A stretch of DNA of 64,000 nt from DATLLJ01 sp035537875 (GTDB lineage: Bacteria; Acidobacteriota; Vicinamibacteria; Vicinamibacterales; CAVVIG01). The stretch lies in NCBI GenBank assembly GCA_035537875.1, contig DATLLJ010000072.1, positions 1 through 64,000 of the forward strand, given 5' to 3'. Shown here one piece after another: positions 51,170 through 58,900 of the stretch (position 1 is the first letter of the stretch; each line of letters opens with the position of its first letter). A program made the translations under genes and the position numbers. Below the pieces are notes generated by a model. That model ran no database searches. It saw nothing but the letters and a program-made list of their open reading frames with translations, and had not been told where the DNA came from.

Positions 51170-51988
51170 GTGATGCCCTCTGCCTGGGGCGACCTTATCG
51201 ACGCGCTGTTTGCGGGCTCCTGGAATCCGACGCTGGGGCGGTTTCGATCGCCGTTCGCATTCCGTGGCCAGACTCTGGCTGCAGAAGACCTGTCGAGTCG
51301 GCTCCTCCGGCTGGCCGCCGGGCGCCCCGGTGTCGAACGCCTCGAGCTGCACCTGCTGCGGAATTTCCGCAAGTACGCTTATCAGGGAGTCGCCAGCGAT
51401 TCGATCTGGCACTGGCTGGCTCTCGCGCAGCACCGCGGGCTGCCGACACGCCTGCTGGACTGGACGTACTCACCGTTTGTGGCTTTGCACTTTGCGACCG
51501 CCAACCTTGCCGACATGGATCGGGACGGTGTCGTCTGGAGTATCAACTTCGCCGAAGCCAATCGACTGGTTCCCGCGCGTCTCAGGCGCCTGATGGCGGC
51601 TGAAGGCTCGGATACGGCGACCGTCGAGACGCTCGGTACGTTCGCCAGCCTGCGCGAGTTCGATCGACTCAGCCGCAGACCGTTCGTCGTATTCCTCGAG
51701 CCGCCCTCGCTCGATCCGCGGATTGTCAACCAGTTGGCGCTCTTTTCGCTCATGTCGAGCGCCAGCGCGACGCTGGACGACTGGCTGGCCGCGCATCCAC
51801 GGCTCGTGCGTCGCGTGATCATTCCCGCGTCGCTGAAATGGGAAATTCGCGACAAGCTCGATCAGGCCAATGTCAACGAGCGCGTGCTGTTTCCAGGTCT
51901 GGACGGACTGAGCCGGTGGCTGACCAGATATTACTGGCCGAAGCCGGCGGCTCCACCGGCAGCGGCACGGTCAAGAAGAGGACGCTAG
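51170..51988 (+). CDS. FRG-domain protein
   Basis: A 272-residue protein with an FRG domain (PF08867). Its core includes FAFRGQ at residues 29-34, then ALAQHRGLPTRLLDWTYSPFVALHFA, the hallmark of this family. Function is not established; FRG proteins often occur near mobile or defence genes, but none is recognisable here. GTG 51170 and ATG 51173 both fit the start. There is no signal sequence. It lies divergently from the amidase, with 80 bp between starts. Confidence 0.88.
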   Translation: MMPSAWGDLIDALFAGSWNPTLGRFRSPFAFRGQTLAAEDLSSRLLRLAAGRPGVERLELHLLRNFRKYAYQGVASDSIWHWLALAQHRGLPTRLLDWTYSPFVALHFATANLADMDRDGVVWSINFAEANRLVPARLRRLMAAEGSDTATVETLGTFASLREFDRLSRRPFVVFLEPPSLDPRIVNQLALFSLMSSASATLDDWLAAHPRLVRRVIIPASLKWEIRDKLDQANVNERVLFPGLDGLSRWLTRYYWPKPAAPPAAARSRRGR

Positions 51989-52059
51989 AACCTTCTCATA
52001 ATTGCTTCAGCAGGATGAGTGCCGAGGAGACACGCGTGAAACCTCGACCGTCAGACCAG

Positions 52060-52089
52060 TTGACTGCCAACAGGTGTGAGGTGTAGGCT
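52060..52089 (+). promoter_or_regulatory. Promoter of the PadR/ADOP operon
   Basis: TTGACT (52060-52065), an 18-nt spacer and TAGGCT (52084-52089) form the best -35/-10 pair in the window. The hexamer ends 8 nt before the PadR ATG, so transcription should begin at or near the start codon. PadR proteins often repress their own promoters; no clear inverted operator was found here. Confidence 0.55.
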
Positions 52090-52097
52090 CTCAACAG

Positions 52098-52445
52098 ATG
52101 ACGCCCGACAAGAGTGACGTTCTCTACGGCACCCTCGGTTTGATGGTCATCAAGACCTTGGAGGCCCTGGGCCCGCTGCACGGGTATCGGATCGCGCGGC
52201 GAATCGAACAGATCAGCGGGAATCAGCTTGCACTCAACCAGGGCACTCTGTATCCGGCGCTGCTCAAGCTGGAGCAAATGGGGTGGATTTCGTCCAAATG
52301 GGGCACCTCCGAGAGCGGCCGTCGCGTGAAGATCTACGCCCTGACACGCGCCGGGCGCAAGCAGCTCCACAACGAAGAAGCGCAGTGGCAGCGTGCGGCG
52401 AATATCGTTGAACGCTTCCTGAAGATCTCGGAGGACCCCTCATGA
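52098..52445 (+). CDS. PadR-family transcriptional regulator
   Basis: A 115-residue winged-helix regulator: YGTLGLMVIKTLEALGPLHGYRIARRIEQISG, then NQGTLYPALLKLEQMGWI and the wing GRRVKIYALTRAGRKQL. Such PadR proteins are the constant partner of acidobacterial duplicated orphan permeases. It overlaps the permease gene by 4 bp (its stop and the next start share ATGA), so both are translated together. The signal it senses is unknown. Confidence 0.93.
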   Translation: MTPDKSDVLYGTLGLMVIKTLEALGPLHGYRIARRIEQISGNQLALNQGTLYPALLKLEQMGWISSKWGTSESGRRVKIYALTRAGRKQLHNEEAQWQRAANIVERFLKISEDPS

Positions 52446-55075
52446 CACGCCTGCGCGTCGTTCTGTTCCGGCTGCTGGCCCTCGTTCGTTCTCGGCAGAT
52501 GGATCGCGAGATTGACGACGAGATTACCAGCCATCTGGCCGAAGCGACAGAGGAGTCCGTCCGGCAGGGCCTTTCCCCGGAGGAGGCGCGCTGGGCCGCG
52601 CAGCGTAGTTTCGGGGGCGTCACGCAGACCAAGGAGGTGTATCGGCAGGTCCGGTCATTCAGGTGGCTGGAGGATTTGGCGCGTGACTTGCGCCATGCGC
52701 TTCGCACCCTCCGCAAGAGTCCCGCTTTTACGATGGCAGCGGCGGCCACGCTGGCGCTGGCGATTGGCACCAACACCGCCATGTTCAGCGTGCTGAATGC
52801 GGTTCTGCTTCGGCCGCTTCCGTATCGGTCCCCCGAACAGTTGGCGATGTTGTGGACCGAGGATCCGACGCAGAACCTTCGCGAGGGCCGATCGGCTCTT
52901 TGGGATGTCGAACAGTGGCAGAGTCAAAGTCAGAGCTTCGCGGACATGGCCACCTTCGATGCCGTGTCCACGGTGCTGACCGGCGCTGACGGAGCGGAGC
53001 AGATCGTCGGTGCGAGCATCTCCCCCAACCTGCTTCCACTCCTCGGTGTCCGCCCCGTCCTGGGGCGCAGCTTTTCGACCGAAGAAGCCGAGCAGCGGCA
53101 ACGGCCGGTCCTGATCAGTCATCGCTTCTGGCAAGCGCGTTTCGGAGGGTCGCACGATGCGATCGGCGCGACCCTCGTGCTCAACGGCTTTCCTTCCCAA
53201 ATCGTCGGCATCCTCCCTGCTGATTTCCAAATCGCGAGGCTCGATGCAGACGTGTGGGTGCCGCACTCGAGCCGCCAGAGCGTGCGCGGCGGACAGATGT
53301 GGTTCGTCATCGGGAGACTTCGACCGGGCGTGACGTTCGATCAGGCCCAGGCGGAGATGAGGGCAGTCGCCCGCCGCCTCAACGATCAACTGCCGGCGGC
53401 TGAAAGGGACCAGGGCATCAGCGTCGTCCCATTGAGTCTTTACGTGGTCGGACCCCAATCGCGATTGGCATTGTGGTTGCTCGGCGGCGCCGTGTTGTGC
53501 GTGTTGCTTATCGCCGCTGCCAACGTCACAAGCCTCTCGCTGGCGCGCAGCACCGCTCGCGCGCGCGAGATGGCCGTTCGCGCTGCGCTTGGAGCGAATG
53601 CCGGACGGATCGTGCGGCAGCTGCTCACCGAAAGCGTCCTGCTCGCCGCCGTCTCGGGGCTGATTGGGACACTGCTCGCCCTCGTAGCCATTCGCCTCAT
53701 TCGGGCCTTCGGGCCCGGCACCTTGCCGCGTCTGAATGAGGTGAGTCTCGATGTCCGCGTCCTCGGCTGGGCCCTGGCCACTTCTCTCCTGGCGGGAATC
53801 CTGGTGGGACTGGCGCCCGCGATGACGACGTTGCGCCGCGACTTGCGTCTTGCCGGCGAGGAGGGTGGCAGAAGTGTCTCGGGCGGAGCATCCAGCCGTC
53901 GAATCCGCCGCGCCCTCGTGGTGGCGGAGTTTGCGCTTGCGATTGTTCTGCTCGTCGGCGCCGGTCTGCTCGTCCGAAGCTGGCGGTACGTGAACAGCAT
54001 TGATCCGGGATTCACGCCTGAGCGGGTCCTCGTGATGGAGGTCTCCAGCCCGACGACCTTCAGCGTCCCCGCGCAACGGACCGACCTGTACCACCGCGTC
54101 CTTGAACAGATTCAGGCGGTTCCGGGTGTGGAGAGCGCCGGCATCACCGGCGATCTGTTCACTGCTAACCCCAGGGACCAGGTCCTCACTGTCGAACGGG
54201 ACGAGGGAACGGTGTCCGAGCGCCTGCGGTTCACAAGAGACGAGGTCAGCGCGGATTTCTTCAGAACCCTCGGAACGCCGTTGCTCCGCGGCCGTTTCTT
54301 TTCGATCGGGGATCGGCCCGAGGCTCCGCGGGTCGCGATCATCAACGATGCGATGGCTCGGCGCTCGTGGCCGGGGTACGATCCAGTCGGCAGAAGGTTC
54401 ACGTTGGGCCCGCGGGATTCCGACGGCCCGTGGTACACAGTGGTGGGCGTGGTCGGCGACATGCGGCGGCAGGGGCTGGAGCGCGAAGCGCTCCCGCAGA
54501 TCTTCGTGTCGCTCGCGCAGAATCCTCCCCCCCTGAACGTGGATCTTTTCATACGAACCTCGTCGGACGACCCGCTGGCGATGGCCGGGGCACTTCGAGC
54601 GGCCGTGCGTCGCGTCGAGAAGAACGCGCCGATCTACGGAGTGGCGCCTCTGGAACAGCAACTCGGAACGTACCTGACGCAGCGTCGCTTCCAGACCTCG
54701 CTCTTGACCGGCTTCTCAGTCGTGGCGCTACTGATGGCCGCTGTCGGGATCTACGGGCTCGTCCAGTACTCCGTCGCGACGCGCACACAGGAAATCGGCT
54801 TGCGCATGGCCATCGGCGCACAGCGAGGCGACATCTTCCGGATGATGATCGGTGAGGGGCTGACGTTAAGCCTGACCGGTGTCGCGCTCGGGCTCGTGGG
54901 AGCCTGGTGGCTCGGGCGCGCGGGCTCGAGTCTGCTGTTTGGCGTGACGACGAGCGATCCGTTGACGTTCACGGCCGTCTCGCTGTTGCTGACGGCAGTT
55001 GCCACTGCGGCCTGCTATTTTCCAGCGCGACGTGCAATGACAGTCGACCCGATAGTGGCATTGCGAGTGACGTGA
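52442..55075 (+). CDS. ADOP-type MacB/FtsX-like ABC transporter permease
   Basis: An 877-residue permease of the acidobacterial duplicated orphan permease family. An N-terminal charged segment (REIDDEITSHLAEATEESV, GLSPEEARWAAQRSFGG) precedes a first transmembrane helix near residue 97. Two MacB periplasmic core domains and two FtsX three-helix units follow, as in LALAIGTNTAMFSVLNAVLLRPLPY for the first and a second duplicated half near the C-terminus ending in FPARRAMTVDPIVALRVT. No ATPase gene is next to it, hence orphan. The probable function is efflux or mechanotransmission with an unlinked ATPase. Translationally coupled to PadR. Confidence 0.92.
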   Translation: MTRLRVVLFRLLALVRSRQMDREIDDEITSHLAEATEESVRQGLSPEEARWAAQRSFGGVTQTKEVYRQVRSFRWLEDLARDLRHALRTLRKSPAFTMAAAATLALAIGTNTAMFSVLNAVLLRPLPYRSPEQLAMLWTEDPTQNLREGRSALWDVEQWQSQSQSFADMATFDAVSTVLTGADGAEQIVGASISPNLLPLLGVRPVLGRSFSTEEAEQRQRPVLISHRFWQARFGGSHDAIGATLVLNGFPSQIVGILPADFQIARLDADVWVPHSSRQSVRGGQMWFVIGRLRPGVTFDQAQAEMRAVARRLNDQLPAAERDQGISVVPLSLYVVGPQSRLALWLLGGAVLCVLLIAAANVTSLSLARSTARAREMAVRAALGANAGRIVRQLLTESVLLAAVSGLIGTLLALVAIRLIRAFGPGTLPRLNEVSLDVRVLGWALATSLLAGILVGLAPAMTTLRRDLRLAGEEGGRSVSGGASSRRIRRALVVAEFALAIVLLVGAGLLVRSWRYVNSIDPGFTPERVLVMEVSSPTTFSVPAQRTDLYHRVLEQIQAVPGVESAGITGDLFTANPRDQVLTVERDEGTVSERLRFTRDEVSADFFRTLGTPLLRGRFFSIGDRPEAPRVAIINDAMARRSWPGYDPVGRRFTLGPRDSDGPWYTVVGVVGDMRRQGLEREALPQIFVSLAQNPPPLNVDLFIRTSSDDPLAMAGALRAAVRRVEKNAPIYGVAPLEQQLGTYLTQRRFQTSLLTGFSVVALLMAAVGIYGLVQYSVATRTQEIGLRMAIGAQRGDIFRMMIGEGLTLSLTGVALGLVGAWWLGRAGSSLLFGVTTSDPLTFTAVSLLLTAVATAACYFPARRAMTVDPIVALRVT

Positions 55076-55121
55076 TCATGTAGGGGAAGCCTGTTCGGAG
55101 CGCTGGCTAAGCTAGTCTCGC

Positions 55122-55598
55122 CTAGCCCGGCCTGTGCGAGTGCAGCGCCTGATCGACGAAGGCCTCGATCTGTTCCGCGGGCCGTGCCCCAGCCGACCGT
55201 GACGCTTCCCGGCCCTGCACGAACACCGCCATCGTCGGAATCGAACGGATCCCGAACCGCTGACCGAGGTCCTCGAGCGCGTCGGTGTTCACCTTGACGA
55301 CGAGCAACCGGCCGGCCTGGCGTGCGGCCACTTTCTTCAGTTCGGGCGCCACCATGCGGCAGGGACCGCACCACGGCGCCCAGAAGTCGACGACGACGGG
55401 CACGGAGGCCTGCGAGACGAGCTGGTCGAAGTCGGACGAGGTGCCAACCTCGATCGGTTCCGACGGCGGTGTGAGCAGCTCCTTGCACTGCGCGCAGCGG
55501 ACAGCCTCGCCCAGCCGCGCGTAAGCCAGACGGTTTTTCCTCTGGCAGTTGTGGCACGGGACAATCACGCCGCGATCGTCAAGTTGGATATCTGACAT
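55122..55598 (-). CDS. trxC: Thioredoxin 2
   Basis: A 158-residue thioredoxin with an N-terminal zinc ribbon (Cys15-x2-Cys18, Cys35-x2-Cys38) followed by a thioredoxin fold with the redox pair WCGPC at 76-80. DFWAPWCGPC, VVKVNTDALEDLG and GIRSIPTM are standard. It is cytosolic and reduces disulfides, often in oxidative stress. I chose ATG 55598 as the native start; an ATG at 55607 would add three residues. It is alone, convergent to the permease gene by 46 bp. Confidence 0.95.
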   Translation of the reverse strand: MSDIQLDDRGVIVPCHNCQRKNRLAYARLGEAVRCAQCKELLTPPSEPIEVGTSSDFDQLVSQASVPVVVDFWAPWCGPCRMVAPELKKVAARQAGRLLVVKVNTDALEDLGQRFGIRSIPTMAVFVQGREASRSAGARPAEQIEAFVDQALHSHRPG

Positions 55599-55637
55599 GT
55601 GATGCACGACCCCCGCCTGGCCTCTCGGAACAGGCCG

Positions 55638-56660
55638 CTACTCAATTCGATCGGATAAGAGCGCCACACCGATCGCGTACGAGTGGGCGCAGTTGTATTC
55701 GAGCAACGCCTCGTAGTTGTCGTACACGAGAAAGTGTCGCGATGTGCCCGAAACGAGGGAGGCGTTGAAGTCGGTCTTAGGCAGGGCGACCCCGCTGGCG
55801 AGCCGCACGCCCATTTTCTGCCAGGCCGCCACCGGCAGCGCCGAGGTCATGCTGCGCCGGGCCACGCAGGATCCATTGCGTGGGCCCACTTCGGAGGCGA
55901 TGACCTTTGCCGCCGACGGCGAGACCTTCACTTCGCGGCCCCACAGTTCCCCGGGCTTCCACCCGTGCTCCTTCATGTAGTTGGCGATCGACGCAAAGAC
56001 ATCGGCGTGTGACGTCCAGATGTCGCGCCGGCCATCTTCGTCGAAGTCCGCCGCCCATTTGAGATAGCTGGACGGCATGAATTGCGGTTGGCCCATCGCC
56101 CCGGCCCACGACCCGCGCATGCGAGCCACGTCGATGTCACCACGGTCGAGGATCTCCATCGCGGCGAGCAATTCGCTGCGGAAGAACGTCGCCCGTCGCG
56201 GGTCCCAGGCCAGCGTCGCCAGCGAACCGATGGTCGGCCGGACGCCCGTGAACTTGCCAAAATTCGATTCGAGGCCCCAGATAGCGACGATGACACGGGA
56301 AGACACGCCATAGCGTTCGCTGACCTGATCGAGCACGGTCCGGTGCCGGGCGTACATCTCGCGGGCCGTGCGGATGACTGGAGGCCGGAGTTGCCGAGTC
56401 AGATAGCGCTCGAGACTCAAGACCGCCTCGGCCTGCGTGCGATCGCGCTCGAGGACAGTCGGCTCTGGCTCCGTCACGGTGGCCAGCGCCTCGTCGACGA
56501 TCTCGGGGCGAATGCCCCGGGCCAGGGCGTCCGCGCGCACCCCGTCGAGCCATTCGGCAAACGGCGGACGGACGGTTTCCTCAGGCTCCTGTGCGGTGGT
56601 CAACGTCACGATGCCGCACACGAGCACCGCGCAGAGACTGAACGCGTGGGCGCTCACCAC
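55638..56660 (-). CDS. Membrane-bound/secreted lytic murein transglycosylase B (GH103)
   Basis: A 340-residue lytic transglycosylase that cleaves the glycan strands of peptidoglycan to form 1,6-anhydro-muropeptides. A signal peptide (about 1-23) is followed by the GH103 domain: FAEWLDGVRADALARGI, LLSLERYLTRQ-like, then IVAIWGLESNFGKFTG with catalytic Glu131, SLATLAWDPRRATFFRSEL, SWAGAMGQPQFMPSSYL and AVDFDEDG-like segments. No lipobox is obvious, so it is more likely periplasmic than lipidated. Two GTG starts (56660 and 56657) fit; TAAACT on the minus strand is 6 nt before the second. Confidence 0.93.
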   Translation of the reverse strand: MVSAHAFSLCAVLVCGIVTLTTAQEPEETVRPPFAEWLDGVRADALARGIRPEIVDEALATVTEPEPTVLERDRTQAEAVLSLERYLTRQLRPPVIRTAREMYARHRTVLDQVSERYGVSSRVIVAIWGLESNFGKFTGVRPTIGSLATLAWDPRRATFFRSELLAAMEILDRGDIDVARMRGSWAGAMGQPQFMPSSYLKWAADFDEDGRRDIWTSHADVFASIANYMKEHGWKPGELWGREVKVSPSAAKVIASEVGPRNGSCVARRSMTSALPVAAWQKMGVRLASGVALPKTDFNASLVSGTSRHFLVYDNYEALLEYNCAHSYAIGVALLSDRIE

Positions 56661-56774
56661 ATCAGTTTACGCCTCCCGCCGCCGGTTCGGTGCGCACCAT
56701 TGCTCAGGGACTTCGGCGCTGCGGCAGCGACCCGTCCGGGTCCCGAACGGACGGGACCTCGTATGATCAAGGGC

Positions 56775-57446
56775 ATGCGCGCCCTGGTGGTCGAAGACGA
56801 CGCCTCGATCGCCGACTTCATCGTTCGCGGTTTGAAGGAAGCGGGCTTCGCGACCGACCACACCGCGGACGGCGAGACCGGCCTGGCGGCGGCGCTCAAT
56901 CAGCCATACGACGTGGCGATTGTCGACCTGATGTTGCCGCGACGTGACGGCCTTTCGCTCATCGAGGAGCTGCGGCGACACCAAGTCTCGACGCCAGTGT
57001 TGATCCTGAGCGCTCGCCGTTCGGTGGACGATCGCGTCCGCGGTCTTCAAGCGGGAGGTGACGACTACCTGACCAAGCCGTTCGCGTTCGCCGAGCTCAT
57101 CGCCCGGGTGCAGGCGCTTGTCCGGCGTGCCACACGGGCCCCGGAGCCGACGACGCTGACGGTCGAGGATCTGGTGATGGAATTGCTGTCTCGGCGGGTG
57201 ACACGGGCAGGGATACCGCTCGAGCTCCGACCGCGGGAGTTCGCCCTTCTCGAATATCTCATGCGCAACGTCGGACGCGTGGTCTCCAAGACCATGATCC
57301 TGTCCCATGTGTGGGATTACAGTTTCGATCCGCAGACGAACGTCGTCGACGTGCTGGTCAGCCGGCTACGCGAGAAAATCGACCGTCCCTTCGAGAAGAA
57401 GTTGCTGCACACGGTTCGAGGAGTGGGCTATGTCCTTCGAGGATGA
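56775..57446 (+). CDS. OmpR-family response regulator
   Basis: A 223-residue two-component response regulator. Receiver residues are complete: Asp8-Asp9 acidic pocket, phospho-acceptor Asp51 in AIVDLMLPRRDG, Ser79 and Lys101 in LTKPF. The C-terminal winged-helix DNA-binding domain (LTVEDLVMELLSRRVTR..., HVWDYSFDPQTNVVDVLVSRLREKID) is OmpR/PhoB-like. TATGAT (56762-56767) stands 7 nt before ATG 56775, which decides that start over ATG 56763, whose codon would lie inside the promoter. It overlaps the histidine kinase by 17 bp. Confidence 0.93.
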   Translation: MRALVVEDDASIADFIVRGLKEAGFATDHTADGETGLAAALNQPYDVAIVDLMLPRRDGLSLIEELRRHQVSTPVLILSARRSVDDRVRGLQAGGDDYLTKPFAFAELIARVQALVRRATRAPEPTTLTVEDLVMELLSRRVTRAGIPLELRPREFALLEYLMRNVGRVVSKTMILSHVWDYSFDPQTNVVDVLVSRLREKIDRPFEKKLLHTVRGVGYVLRG

Positions 57447-58788
57447 GCGCAGTCGTGACGAGGACCGCCTGCCTCTTTTCGGCCGGGCGTTTGGTCTGCG
57501 GATCGCGATGTGGTACGCGACGCTGTTCATCCTGGGCGCGCTTGCCGTCATGTTTCTCACCTACTCGCTGACCAGGGCCTCGCTCGAGCAGCGCGATCGG
57601 CAGATCATCACTCAGAAGGCGGGAGACTACGCGGCGGCGTATCGACGGGGCGGACTCAATCAACTGGCCAGCACGGTCCGGGCGGAGCAGCTGACCGCGC
57701 CGGAACGTCTTTTCGTGCGGGTGGTCGACCGGGGCCGGGAAGCCGTCGTCCTGAGTGATCCCGAGGGCTGGGATCCCGACCAGCTGCAGACTGCCTCGCT
57801 TCGGCTGGCCGACGGCACCCTGGTGCAGGTCGGCAAGAGCACGGAGGCGCGCGAAGACCTGCTCGCCAGATTCAGGGCCGTGCTTGGCATCGTGACGTTG
57901 TCGATTGTGATCGTCGCGCTGACGGGCGGGTACCTGGTGACGCGCTCGGCCGTCGTGCCGATTCGCGAGCTGACCCGGACCGTTCGGCGGATTATTCGCA
58001 CGGGCCGCACCGATGCACGGGTGCCGCTGACCGGCCGGGCGGGCCAGGATGCCATCGAAGAGTTGACGGTTCTGTTCAACGCAATGCTGGACAAGATCGA
58101 GGGTCTGGTAACCGCCATGCGGGGATCGCTCGACAACGTGTCACATGATTTGCGCACACCGTTGACCAGACTTCGAGGCCAGGCGGAAATGGCGCTTGCA
58201 GGGGCCCCCGATCTCGATCGCTATCGAGAAGCGCTCGCCGATTGTGTCGAGGAGGCGGACCGGGTACTCGTGATGCTGAACGCCTTGATGGATATTTCTG
58301 AAGCTGAAAGCGGCACGATGCAGCTTCAGCGCGAACCCGTACGGCTCGCGGATGTTGTCGAGCGGGCGGTCGAGCTGTATCGGGAGGTAGCGGACGTCAA
58401 GGGTGTGGTCCTGCACGTTCGAGCGCGGCCCGACACGACTGAGGTGCTCGCCTTTGGCGACCGGACCAGGCTGGAGCAGGCGGCCGCGAACCTGATCGAC
58501 AACGCCGTCAAGTTCACACCTTCAGGGGGCCGCGTCGAGGTGACCACCGGACTCGAGGACGGAAAAGCCATCCTTACCGTTGTGGACACGGGACCTGGCA
58601 TCCCGCAGGACGAGCTTCCGAGGATCTGGGAACGACTGTTCAGGGGCGATGCCAGCCGAACAGAGCGCGGATTGGGTCTCGGTTTGAGCCTCGTCCGTGC
58701 CATCGTTCACGCTCATGGGGGAACGGTCGAGGTTGAAAGCGAGCCCGGCCGAGGGGCGACCTTCACCATGAGGTTGCCGACGGCCTGA
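57430..58788 (+). CDS. Membrane sensor histidine kinase
   Basis: A 452-residue sensor kinase. Two transmembrane helices (about 24-47 and 151-173) flank a periplasmic domain of roughly 100 residues, followed by HAMP (about 172-225), HisKA with the phosphorylated His239 (SHDLRTPLTRLRG), and HATPase_c with NLIDNAVKFT, DTGPGI and GLGLGLSLV boxes. It presumably phosphorylates the overlapping upstream response regulator. The periplasmic sensor domain gives no clue to ligand; the HtrA protease 112 bp downstream suggests envelope stress (inference). Confidence 0.93.
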   Translation: MSFEDERSRDEDRLPLFGRAFGLRIAMWYATLFILGALAVMFLTYSLTRASLEQRDRQIITQKAGDYAAAYRRGGLNQLASTVRAEQLTAPERLFVRVVDRGREAVVLSDPEGWDPDQLQTASLRLADGTLVQVGKSTEAREDLLARFRAVLGIVTLSIVIVALTGGYLVTRSAVVPIRELTRTVRRIIRTGRTDARVPLTGRAGQDAIEELTVLFNAMLDKIEGLVTAMRGSLDNVSHDLRTPLTRLRGQAEMALAGAPDLDRYREALADCVEEADRVLVMLNALMDISEAESGTMQLQREPVRLADVVERAVELYREVADVKGVVLHVRARPDTTEVLAFGDRTRLEQAAANLIDNAVKFTPSGGRVEVTTGLEDGKAILTVVDTGPGIPQDELPRIWERLFRGDASRTERGLGLGLSLVRAIVHAHGGTVEVESEPGRGATFTMRLPTA

Positions 58789-58900
58789 TCCAACGACCGG
58801 CAACCTTTCAGCTTTGTAATGTTCCTGCAACGGCCCGGTAAGCCAGGCCGCCGTCTAATGGAACAGAGCTCGAACCGAGCAGCTGAAAGGACAAAAACCC

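Noticed and set aside
56763..56775. ATG 56763 as start of the response regulator
   Set aside because: It lies within the TATGAT hexamer that fits as the -10 element of the downstream ATG 56775, and the conserved receiver begins right at MRALVVEDD.
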